DNA from: Sulfuricystis sp964478415
GTDB lineage: Bacteria; Pseudomonadota; Gammaproteobacteria; Burkholderiales; Rhodocyclaceae
Assembly (NCBI GenBank): GCA_964478415.1
Contig: CAYZII010000091.1
Coordinates: 1 to 5,712, forward strand
Reading direction: 5' to 3'
Length of the DNA stretch: 5,712 nucleotides
Every line of letters begins with the position of its first letter. Position 1 is the stretch's first letter. The notes under the pieces were generated by a model. The model was not told where the DNA came from and did not search any database. It worked only from the letters and a program-made list of their open reading frames with translations. Positions 1 through 5,712 of the stretch are shown here, piece by piece. A program made the position numbers and the translations under genes.

Positions 1-21
1 AACCCAGATTGTCCATTAGCC
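1..21 (+). repeat. Left terminal inverted repeat of the IS
   Basis: The repeat begins AACCCAGATT and ends CCATTAGCC. It is the reverse complement of 1473-1493 apart from one difference at base 11 (G here, A in the complement of the right end). It starts at the first base of the window, so the true outer end could lie slightly further left. Confidence 0.9.
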
Positions 22-82
22 ATTTTTCGTGGAAATAGGGCAAGCTATGAAGGGTGCGCTGTTGCAGGGGCGATGGTGGGTT

Positions 83-101
83 TCTAATGGATGCCATTAG
101 A
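83..101. repeat. Subterminal palindrome in the IS left end
   Basis: TCTAATGG and CCATTAGA form a perfect 8-bp inverted repeat around a 3-base centre (ATG, 91-93). Its core CCATTAG/CTAATGG is the same heptamer that occurs in both terminal repeats (13-19 and 1475-1481). It could be an internal transposase-binding site, or a hairpin in the 5' leader of the transposase mRNA. The sequence does not decide between these. I see no convincing sigma-70 promoter in the rest of 22-137. Confidence 0.6.
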
Positions 102-126
102 GAAAGCCATTGAGGATCAGATGGAT

Positions 127-132
127 AGGTGA
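127..132 (+). promoter_or_regulatory. Ribosome binding site of the transposase gene
   Basis: AGGTGA lies 5 bases before the ATG at 138. This favours that ATG over the in-frame GTG at 129, which would itself overlap the Shine-Dalgarno-like sequence and has only a distant GAGG (112-115) upstream. Confidence 0.5.
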
Positions 133-137
133 AGAAC

Positions 138-1478
138 ATGGGTGGCTCAACGCTTCAGGGTGAAGGGTTCTCGGTCAGTTTCAGCAACCGCGAGGTGACG
201 GCTTGGGGCGGACTGGCGCTGCTCAAGCAGATGCTGGATCAAATGGGGTTCCGGGAAGCGGCCCAGAAGTGGGGGCTGCCCGAGCCGGGCTCGAACCGGG
301 GCTATGCCCCGCTGCAACTCATCGAGCAGTTCATCGTCTCGATCTGGTGCGGTGCCTGCCGCTTCGCCCATGCCGAGACGGTGCGCATGGACAACACGCT
401 GGTGCGACTGTTCGGCTGGGCAAGAGCGGCCGGGCACAAGGCCATCATGCGGCTGTTTGGGCGTTTCGACATGCTCACCAACGAGCGGGTGCTCGCCGAG
501 GTCTATCGCTGGTTCTTCGGCAAGATCCAGGCATTGAAGCGGGTGACGCTGGACATCGACTCGACGGTCATCACCCGCCATGGCGGGCAGGAGGGAGCGG
601 TGCGCGGCTACAACGCCAACCGCCGGGGTCGCGCCAGCCACCACCCGCTGATTGCCTTCGTGGCCGAGGCAAGGATGGTGGCGAACTTCTGGCTGCGCCC
701 GGGCAATGCGCACAGTGCCAACAACCTGCTGCAATTCCTCGAATCGACGCTGGCCCATCTGGGAGAGAAGATCGTGGGACTGCTGCGTGCCGACAGTGGT
801 TTCTTCGACGAGGCGATCCTCACGGCGCTGGAAGCGAAACGCATCCCCTACATCATCGCCGCGCGGCTGACCCAGCCGTTGCAAAGGGCGATCTACCAAG
901 CCACGGGCTGGTGGGCGCTGGAGACTGGGCTGGAGCTTGCCGAGCTGCGTTACCGGGCGGCAGGCTGGGCGACGGAACGCCGGCTGATCGTGGTGCGTCA
1001 GTCGGTCAAGCGCAAGACGGCGCCGGGCAAGACGCTGTCCTTGTTTGCCGACGATCCGGACATCCAGGGCTGGCGTTATGGCGCCTTTGTCACCACACTG
1101 GACTTGCCGATGGTGGAGGTCTGGCGTCTCTACCGGGGGCGGGCCGATTGTGAGAATCGAATCAAGGAACTGAAGGCCGATTTTGGCCTGGACGCGTTCA
1201 ACATGCGGGACTTCTGGGCGACGGAAGCCGCGTTGGGCTTTGCCATGCTCGCTTACAACCTGATGAGCCTGTTCCGTCAGGCCGTGTTGCGTTCCAGAAT
1301 CCAGCATACCCTCTCCACCCTGCATGGCTTGGTGCTCGCCGTCGGCGGCTCCTGGCATCCCGACGAATCCCAAAACAAGCTGATGCTCTCCGTGCCCCGC
1401 CAAAAGCGCGCCTGGTTCGCCGGCCTCTGGGCCAATGCTTCCGCTCCTCCTGTTATCCCAGGTCTTCAAGGTGGCTAA
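138..1478 (+). CDS. IS1380-family DDE transposase
   Basis: This gene encodes the enzyme that cuts and rejoins the ends of the surrounding insertion sequence. From the ATG at 138 it is 446 residues long, a usual length for the family; an in-frame GTG at 129 would add three residues. The RNase H-like catalytic core is complete: LDIDST with D139 and D141 (first Asp), RADSGF with D219 (second Asp), and YRGRADCENRIKELK carrying the glutamate. In that last block Y332, R335, E339 and K346 have the exact spacing of the YREK signature of IS4-like transposases. The N-terminal part (about 1-130) is the helical region expected to bind DNA. The stop codon TAA (1476-1478) falls inside the right terminal repeat, so gene and element end are merged. 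No frameshift or internal stop is present, so the protein is probably active. The family assignment is by motif and overall sequence recognition, not a search. Confidence 0.93.
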   Translation: MGGSTLQGEGFSVSFSNREVTAWGGLALLKQMLDQMGFREAAQKWGLPEPGSNRGYAPLQLIEQFIVSIWCGACRFAHAETVRMDNTLVRLFGWARAAGHKAIMRLFGRFDMLTNERVLAEVYRWFFGKIQALKRVTLDIDSTVITRHGGQEGAVRGYNANRRGRASHHPLIAFVAEARMVANFWLRPGNAHSANNLLQFLESTLAHLGEKIVGLLRADSGFFDEAILTALEAKRIPYIIAARLTQPLQRAIYQATGWWALETGLELAELRYRAAGWATERRLIVVRQSVKRKTAPGKTLSLFADDPDIQGWRYGAFVTTLDLPMVEVWRLYRGRADCENRIKELKADFGLDAFNMRDFWATEAALGFAMLAYNLMSLFRQAVLRSRIQHTLSTLHGLVLAVGGSWHPDESQNKLMLSVPRQKRAWFAGLWANASAPPVIPGLQGG

Positions 1479-1493
1479 TGGATAATCTGGGTT
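1473..1493 (-). repeat. Right terminal inverted repeat of the IS
   Basis: On the minus strand it reads AACCCAGATT then ATCCATTAGCC, matching the left repeat at 20 of 21 positions. It contains the transposase stop codon. It also contains GATAAT (1481-1486), which resembles a -10 hexamer facing outwards to hoxF, but I find no matching -35 box at the right distance. Confidence 0.9.
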
Positions 1494-1527
1494 AAAAAAG
1501 TCACGCAACTGGATTATGCTAGCGTGT
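1494..1527 (+). promoter_or_regulatory. IS-hoxF junction, short leader with a weak possible promoter
   Basis: These 34 bases are all that separates the IS end from the preferred hoxF start. TTAAAA (1492-1497) spans the junction, and 17 bases later comes TATGCT (1515-1520). Each matches the sigma-70 consensus at four of six positions, so a weak hybrid promoter made by the insertion is possible. It would start RNA close to the ATG at 1528, giving an almost leaderless message. No good Shine-Dalgarno sequence precedes either possible hoxF start, and no terminator hairpin is present, so read-through from the transposase gene is also possible. All of this is inference from short matches. Confidence 0.25.
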
Positions 1528-3327
1528 ATGGAGGCACGCGAAACGATCGCCCGAGTGCTCGGTTGTCACGACCATGACGGCACGCGGCTGATGCAGATTC
1601 TGCGCGAGGTGCAGGAGGCGTTGGGCTGGCTGGCGCCTGAAACCCTGACCGCCATTGCCACCGGCGTCGGCCTGCCACGAGCGAAGGTTGAAGCCACTGC
1701 GGCGTTCTACAGTTTTTTCCACCTGCGGCCGCGTGGCGAATACTGCCTGCTCTGGTCTGACAACATCATCGACCGGATGGCTGGCAGCCGCACACTGATG
1801 CAGCGGCTGTGCGAAGCGCTGTGGCTGGAGCCCGGCAAGCTTTCCGAGGATGGACTGGTGTTCGTGCATACCACTTCGGACATCGGCATGGGGGATCAGG
1901 GGCCGGCACTGTTGGTCAACTATCGCACGGTGACCCGCATGACCAGCGAGCGCGTCGACCAGATGGCGGAATTGATCCGCAACCGTATCCCTGTTGCCGA
2001 ATGGCCGCGTGACTGGTTCCGCGTCGATGACAATCTTCTACGCCCCGGCCCTTTGCTCGGCGAAGCCTTCACACCCGGTGAGGCGCTCAGGGCAGCGCTC
2101 TCTCGTGGGCCCCAGGCACAGCTCGACGAGATCGCTGCCGCCAAACTGCGCGGCCGTGGCGGTGCGGGCTTCCCCACGGCGCGCAAATGGCAAGCCTGTC
2201 GCGATGCGCCGCTTTCCGCCGGACAGACACGCATCGTCATCTGCAATGCCGACGAAGGCGAGCCGGGCACGTTCAAGGATCGGATCCTGTTGAACTCGTT
2301 TGCCGATCTGGTTTTCGAGGGCATGACGATCGCCGCCTTCACGGTCGGTGCCCGGCATGGCTTTCTCTATCTGCGTGGCGAATACCGCTATCTGCTCGAA
2401 GCCCTCGAAGCGGTGCTGCGGCGCCGTCGCGATCAGGGGCTCTTGGGCAGCAGCATTCTCGGTCGCAAAGAATTTGATTTCGACATCGAGATCGTCGTGG
2501 GGGCTGGCGCCTACGTCTGTGGTGAAGAATCCGCGCTGATCGAATCCCTCGAAGGCAAACCCGGCAGACCGCGCCTCAAGCCACCGTTTCCGGTCACACA
2601 GGGCTATCTGGATCAGCCGACGATCGTCAATAACGTCGAGACCTTCGCCTGTGTTGCACGCATCGCCGAAAAAGGCGCGGCCTGGTTCGCCGCGTTCGGC
2701 ACGCCCCAATCGACCGGCACGAAGCTGATGTCGATTTCCGGCGACGTGGCCCGCCCAGGCGTCTATGAGTTTCCATTCGGCATCAGCGTTGCCGAGGCGC
2801 TCGACGCTGCCGGCGTCAGGAACTGCGTGCAGGGTGTGCAGGTCTCCGGTCCGTCGGGGGCGATGCTGACGGGTGAAGAGCTCGGCCGCCGACTGTGTTT
2901 CGAAGACCTGCCGACCGCGGGCGCGCTGATGGTCTTCGACTGCACGCGCGACATGTTCGACGTCGCCCACAACTTCGCCCACTTTTTCGCTCATGAATCC
3001 TGCGGCTTTTGCACCCCCTGTCGCGTCGGCACGCAGATCGTGGCCCGTCTGATGGACAAGCTGGCGCACGGTCACGGCTCGCAATACGACCTCCAGGAGC
3101 TGTTCAAGATGCACCACCTGCTGCGTGAGACGAGTCATTGCGGACTGGGGCAGTCGGCCTGCAATCCGGTGTTCGACTCGCTCACCAAGTTCCGTCCGGC
3201 GTATGAAAGACGCATGCGGTCGCTGGATTTCACACCGACTTTCGATCTCGATGCCGCGCTTTCCCAGGCGCGGCAGATGACCGGCCGCGATGACGCAGGT
3301 GCCCATCTGACGAACGTGGAGACATGA
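1528..3327 (+). CDS. hoxF: NAD-reducing hydrogenase diaphorase subunit HoxF
   Basis: HoxF exchanges electrons with NAD+/NADH through FMN and pairs with HoxU as the diaphorase half of the soluble [NiFe]-hydrogenase. The ATG at 1528 is preferred (599 residues) because the N-terminus MEAR...TRLMQILREVQ then lines up with the start I recall for R. eutropha HoxF (MDSR...TRLIDILWDVQ). An in-frame ATG at 1516 would add four residues. Residues below are numbered from 1528. Residues 1-150 are a HoxE/NuoE-like thioredoxin-fold domain that lacks the usual cluster cysteines. The NuoF-like part follows: GRGGAGFPT (209-217, nucleotide site), NADEGEPGTFKDR (240-252) and GAGAYVCGEESAL (325-337) for FMN/NADH, and a C-terminal [4Fe-4S] site ESCGFCTPC with C492, C495, C498 plus distal C538 in HCGLG. 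Its TGA abuts the hoxU ATG. The native upstream region has been replaced by an insertion sequence. Confidence 0.95.
   Translation: MEARETIARVLGCHDHDGTRLMQILREVQEALGWLAPETLTAIATGVGLPRAKVEATAAFYSFFHLRPRGEYCLLWSDNIIDRMAGSRTLMQRLCEALWLEPGKLSEDGLVFVHTTSDIGMGDQGPALLVNYRTVTRMTSERVDQMAELIRNRIPVAEWPRDWFRVDDNLLRPGPLLGEAFTPGEALRAALSRGPQAQLDEIAAAKLRGRGGAGFPTARKWQACRDAPLSAGQTRIVICNADEGEPGTFKDRILLNSFADLVFEGMTIAAFTVGARHGFLYLRGEYRYLLEALEAVLRRRRDQGLLGSSILGRKEFDFDIEIVVGAGAYVCGEESALIESLEGKPGRPRLKPPFPVTQGYLDQPTIVNNVETFACVARIAEKGAAWFAAFGTPQSTGTKLMSISGDVARPGVYEFPFGISVAEALDAAGVRNCVQGVQVSGPSGAMLTGEELGRRLCFEDLPTAGALMVFDCTRDMFDVAHNFAHFFAHESCGFCTPCRVGTQIVARLMDKLAHGHGSQYDLQELFKMHHLLRETSHCGLGQSACNPVFDSLTKFRPAYERRMRSLDFTPTFDLDAALSQARQMTGRDDAGAHLTNVET
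3318..3321 (+). promoter_or_regulatory. Ribosome binding site of hoxU
   Basis: GGAG lies within the last codons of hoxF, 6 bases before the hoxU ATG. With the abutting TGA-ATG it fixes the hoxU start and suggests translational coupling. Confidence 0.6.
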
Positions 3328-4032
3328 ATGAGCGAACAGAACGTCTTCCTGCTCGATGGTGAGGAAATTCCTTTTGCTTCTGGCCAGACCATCATGCAGG
3401 CGGCACGCGCTGCCGGCAAATACATCCCGCACCTGTGCTGGCACCCCGCCTACAAGCCGCACGGTTCCTGCAAGCTGTGCACGGTGAAGGTCAACGGCCG
3501 CTTCGGCTCGGCCTGCACGATGCAGGCTGCTGCCGGCCTCAATGTCGAGAACCGCAGCGCCGAGCTTGATGACAAGCGTCGCACCTTGCTACAGCTCCTG
3601 TTCGTCGAAGGCAACCACTTCTGTCCTTCCTGCGAGAAAAGCGGCAACTGTCTGCTGCAGGCCACCGCCTACGAGCTTGGCATGCTTACCCCGCATTTCG
3701 ACCACTTTTATCCCAATCGCCCCGTCGACGCCTCACACCCCGACGTATTGCTCGATTTCAACCGTTGCATTCTGTGCTCGCTGTGCGAACAGGCCTCGGC
3801 ACGCGATGGCAAGTTCGTCTTCGTGATGGGCGGTCGCGGTATGCGCGGCCGCAAGGTGATCATCAACAGCGCCTCCGGCCGGCTCGCCGATACCGATTTC
3901 GCCGTCACCGATCGCGCCGCGAGCATCTGTCCGGTAGGCGTGATCCTCAAGAAACGCGTCGGTTTTGCTGTGCCTTATGGTGAGCGCACCTTCGACAAAG
4001 CGCCTGTCTCGGCAGTCGAGGTGGCAAAATGA
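3328..4032 (+). CDS. hoxU: NAD-reducing hydrogenase electron-transfer subunit HoxU
   Basis: HoxU is the iron-sulfur relay between the hydrogenase module HoxYH and the FMN of HoxF; it corresponds to the N-terminal part of NuoG of complex I. The 234-residue length is normal. An N-terminal plant-ferredoxin-like domain binds [2Fe-2S] through C37, C48, C51 and C63. The His-Cys3 site is NHFCPSCEKSGNC with H97, C99, C102 and C108, giving a [4Fe-4S] cluster with one histidine ligand. A further [4Fe-4S] site is NRCILCSLC (C147, C150, C153) completed by C201 in SICPVG. All expected ligands are therefore present. Only one four-cysteine site follows the His-Cys3 motif, as in HoxU, while two would be expected in HydB- or NuoG-type proteins. 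The start is directly after the hoxF stop with a GGAG site, and the end overlaps hoxY by four bases, so it is part of one tightly coupled operon. Confidence 0.95.
   Translation: MSEQNVFLLDGEEIPFASGQTIMQAARAAGKYIPHLCWHPAYKPHGSCKLCTVKVNGRFGSACTMQAAAGLNVENRSAELDDKRRTLLQLLFVEGNHFCPSCEKSGNCLLQATAYELGMLTPHFDHFYPNRPVDASHPDVLLDFNRCILCSLCEQASARDGKFVFVMGGRGMRGRKVIINSASGRLADTDFAVTDRAASICPVGVILKKRVGFAVPYGERTFDKAPVSAVEVAK
4018..4022 (+). promoter_or_regulatory. Ribosome binding site of hoxY
   Basis: GAGGT lies inside the 3' end of hoxU, 6 bases before the hoxY ATG at 4029. It supports this start, which overlaps the hoxU stop (ATGA). Confidence 0.6.
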
Positions 4033-4577
4033 GAGAAAAGAAGAAATTGCGCGTCGCCACCACCTCGCTGGCCGGCTGCTTTGGCTGCCACATGTCCTTC
4101 CTCGACATCGACGAACGTCTCTTCGAGCTGCTCGGACTCGTCGAGTTCGACCGCACCCCCTTGACCGACATCAAGCATTGTGGTCCCTGTGATCTCGGGC
4201 TCGTCGAAGGTGGTGTATGCAACGCTGAGAACGTGCATGTGTTACGCGAGTTCCGAAAGAACTGCAAGACCCTCGTCGCCGTCGGTGCCTGTGCGATCAA
4301 TGGCGGCCTGCCGGCGCAGCGCAACCATCTCGACCTGCGCGACATCCTCGAAGCGGTCTATGAGACCGAAGGGGGTCTTGCGCGCGGCGCGCGTATCCCG
4401 AACGATCCCGAGCTGCCCTTGCCGCTCGACAAAGTCCACCCGATCCACGAGGTGGTGAAGGTCGATTATTTCCTGCCCGGCTGCCCCCCTTCCGGCGATG
4501 CGATCTGGAAGTTTCTCACCGACCTGATTGCCGGACGCACGCCGACCTTGGGTCACGGGTTATTGCATTACGACTGA
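4029..4577 (+). CDS. hoxY: NAD-reducing [NiFe]-hydrogenase small subunit HoxY
   Basis: HoxY carries the [4Fe-4S] cluster nearest the Ni-Fe site and passes electrons between HoxH and HoxU. It is 182 residues long with no twin-arginine signal, as expected for a cytoplasmic group 3 enzyme. The cluster ligands are C17 and C20 in AGCFGCHMSFLD, C88 in VGACAINGG and C152 in LPGCPPSGD; these are the usual four. The DIDERL and LVEGGV segments also match the family. Four further cysteines are present: C51 and C54 in HCGPC, C64 and C79. R. eutropha HoxY, as I remember it, lacks the CGPC pair, so this may mark a different HoxY subgroup. The ATG overlaps the hoxU TGA by four bases and the TGA abuts the hoxH ATG, showing strong translational coupling on both sides. 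Confidence 0.95.
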   Translation: MREKKKLRVATTSLAGCFGCHMSFLDIDERLFELLGLVEFDRTPLTDIKHCGPCDLGLVEGGVCNAENVHVLREFRKNCKTLVAVGACAINGGLPAQRNHLDLRDILEAVYETEGGLARGARIPNDPELPLPLDKVHPIHEVVKVDYFLPGCPPSGDAIWKFLTDLIAGRTPTLGHGLLHYD

Positions 4578-5712
4578 ATGCCGCATGCTGCCATGACAGC
4601 CTCCTCGCCAGCCACCCGACGCATTGCCATCGACCCGCTCTCGCGTGTCGAAGGCCATGGCAAAGTCACGTTATTGCTCGACGAGCAGGGACATGTGACT
4701 CAGGCACGCCTGCATATTGTCGAGTTTCGCGGCTTCGAAAAGTTCATCGAGGGCCGCCCCTTCTGGGAGGTGCCGGTGATGGTCGAACGCCTGTGCGGCA
4801 TCTGCCCTGTCTCCCACCATCTGGCCGCCGCCAAGGCGATGGACATGGTCGTCGGCGCGCGTATCACGCCAACGGCAGAAAAACTCCGTCGCCTGATGCA
4901 CTACGGGCAGATCCTGCAATCCCATGCGCTGCATTTCTTTTACCTCGCCTCGCCCGACCTGCTGTTCGGTTTCGATGCCGAGGTGACCAAACGCAACATC
5001 GTCGGCCTCGCCGAAGCCCATCCCGACATCGCCAGACAAGGCGTGTTGATCCGCAAATACGGCCAGGAAGTGATCCGTCTTACTGCCGGCAAGCGCATCC
5101 ACGGCACCGGCGCGATTCCCGGCGGTGTCAACAAATCGCTCACACCCGACGAGCGCAGCGCACTGCTCAAGGATATCTACACGATCATCAGTTGGTCGCA
5201 CGAAGCGGTCGGGCTCGTCCAGCGCCTCTTCGAAGCCCATCGCGACGCTTATCGCGACTTTGCGTCCTTCTCTTCACCCACGATGTGCCTAGTAGCACCG
5301 TCCGGGGCAATGGACCTTTATCACGGTGGACTGCGCGCACGTCGTGCCGATGGCACGACGCTGTTCGATCATGCCGATTACACGCGTTACTGGGAATTCA
5401 TCGGCGAAGACGTCAAATCCTGGAGCTACATGAAGTTCCCGTTCCTCAAGGTGCTCGGCGATGCCGCACACGGCTGGTACCGGGTAGGTCCTTTGGCGCG
5501 CGTCACCAGCTGCGACTTCATTCCGACGCCGTTGGCCGAGCACGCACGCAAAGAGTTCCTGGCTTTTGACTCGGGCAGCATGAAGCAGACCACGCTCGCC
5601 TATCACTGGGCACGCATGATCGAGATGTTGCACGCTGCCGAAACGATCAAGGAGTTGCTCCACGACGACGATGTCATCGGACAGGAACTGCTCGCCAGCG
5701 GCGAACGGCACG
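4578..5712 (+). CDS. hoxH: NAD-reducing [NiFe]-hydrogenase large subunit HoxH, 3' end beyond window
   Basis: HoxH holds the Ni-Fe(CN)2CO centre where H2 is split or formed. The frame is open from the ATG at 4578 to the right edge (378 codons). The family is about 480-490 residues, so roughly 100 residues are missing because of the window edge, not a mutation. Signatures visible are IDPLSRVEGHGK (18-29), the N-terminal nickel-binding RLCGICPVSHH (71-81, ligands C73 and C76), HGTGAIPGGVN (175-185), WSYMKFP (282-288) and RVGPLAR (302-308). The C-terminal DPCxxC motif and the peptide removed by the HoxW protease would lie outside the window. The start abuts the hoxY stop (TGAATG). No clear Shine-Dalgarno is seen, so translation is probably coupled to hoxY. 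An in-frame ATG at 4593 is a possible alternative, since homologues begin close to IDP. Confidence 0.95.
   Translation, partial: MPHAAMTASSPATRRIAIDPLSRVEGHGKVTLLLDEQGHVTQARLHIVEFRGFEKFIEGRPFWEVPVMVERLCGICPVSHHLAAAKAMDMVVGARITPTAEKLRRLMHYGQILQSHALHFFYLASPDLLFGFDAEVTKRNIVGLAEAHPDIARQGVLIRKYGQEVIRLTAGKRIHGTGAIPGGVNKSLTPDERSALLKDIYTIISWSHEAVGLVQRLFEAHRDAYRDFASFSSPTMCLVAPSGAMDLYHGGLRARRADGTTLFDHADYTRYWEFIGEDVKSWSYMKFPFLKVLGDAAHGWYRVGPLARVTSCDFIPTPLAEHARKEFLAFDSGSMKQTTLAYHWARMIEMLHAAETIKELLHDDDVIGQELLASGERH
5340..5360. repeat. Perfect 9-bp inverted repeat inside hoxH
   Basis: CGTCGTGCC and GGCACGACG pair perfectly around a 3-base GAT centre (5349-5351). It lies in a segment of hoxH (residues about 255-261) that varies in length and sequence between homologues. 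No T-run follows, so it is not an intrinsic terminator. It may form an mRNA hairpin, or be chance in GC-rich coding DNA. Confidence 0.5.

Larger units (their letters stand above)
1..1493 (+). mobile_element. IS1380-family insertion sequence, apparently complete
   Basis: The element is bounded by two 21-base terminal inverted repeats that match at 20 positions, and it holds a single uninterrupted transposase gene reading rightwards. The length of about 1.5 kb and the transposase type fit the IS1380 family. Members of that family usually duplicate about 4 bp of target, but the left flank lies outside the window, so no duplication can be checked and a few terminal bases could extend further left. 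The A-run directly after the right repeat (1494-1499) could hold or be part of such a duplication. The element lies in the same orientation as the hox genes and ends 34 bases before the probable hoxF start, with no terminator-like hairpin between. Intact ends and an intact gene suggest a recent, possibly still mobile insertion (inference). Confidence 0.9.

Noticed and set aside
203..1153. A 316-codon plus-strand frame within the transposase gene, considered as a programmed-frameshift product
   Set aside because: The transposase is complete in one frame and no slippery heptamer was seen, so nothing calls for a frameshift.
147..1508. A 453-codon open frame on the minus strand across almost the whole transposase gene
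   Set aside because: It is the mirror of a GC-rich, strongly codon-biased gene. Its translation is rich in His, Arg, Gln and Pro with no recognisable domain, and the plus-strand frame has a complete DDE/YREK core.
1479..1527. Terminator between the transposase gene and hoxF
   Set aside because: There is an A-run but no GC-rich stem and no T-run on the plus strand, so no intrinsic terminator can be supported.
2038..3462. A 474-codon open frame on the minus strand across hoxF and the start of hoxU
   Set aside because: It crosses two clearly identified genes, its translation looks like an antisense shadow, and it shows no family motif.
5340..5360. Intrinsic terminator in hoxH
   Set aside because: The hairpin has no following T-run and lies in the middle of an intact coding frame.
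4793..5569. A 258-codon plus-strand open frame inside hoxH
   Set aside because: The overlapping hoxH frame carries all hydrogenase signatures, while this frame gives an Arg/Pro/His-rich shadow protein.

Overview
The window is a high-GC, densely coded stretch with two parts. An IS1380-type insertion sequence fills bases 1-1493. Next to it, on the same strand, is the start of an operon for a cytoplasmic NAD+-reducing (bidirectional) [NiFe]-hydrogenase of group 3d, in the order hoxF-hoxU-hoxY-hoxH. The gene order, the fusion of the HoxE-like domain onto the N-terminus of HoxF, and the similarity I recall to the Ralstonia eutropha (Cupriavidus necator) soluble hydrogenase point to a proteobacterium. 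A betaproteobacterium (Rhodocyclales/Burkholderiales-like) is my best guess, but that is an inference without a database search.

Layout. Bases 1-21 and 1473-1493 are near-perfect terminal inverted repeats (20 of 21 matching). Between them lies one intact DDE transposase gene with a complete YREK motif, and its stop codon sits inside the right repeat. Bases 22-137 are the non-coding left end of the element, with a small palindrome. Only 34 bases separate the right end of the element from the probable hoxF start (1528). hoxF (diaphorase, FMN/NAD site), hoxU (ferredoxin-like electron-transfer subunit), hoxY (small hydrogenase subunit) and hoxH (large, Ni-Fe-carrying subunit) follow with no gaps: stop and start codons abut or overlap by four bases. 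hoxH runs off the right edge with about four fifths of the gene present.

Function. HoxFU oxidises or reduces NAD(H), HoxYH oxidises or makes H2, and the iron-sulfur clusters of HoxU, HoxF and HoxY connect the two sites. All cluster-binding cysteines expected in HoxU, HoxY and the C-terminal half of HoxF are present, so the enzyme looks functional as far as the window shows.

The main points of interest are the insertion sequence placed directly against hoxF, which has probably replaced or displaced the native promoter; the loss of the usual [2Fe-2S] cysteines from the N-terminal HoxE-like domain of HoxF; and an extra CGPC motif in HoxY. I found no sign of a wholly new system. The core is a recognisable hydrogenase operon with an unusual upstream junction.
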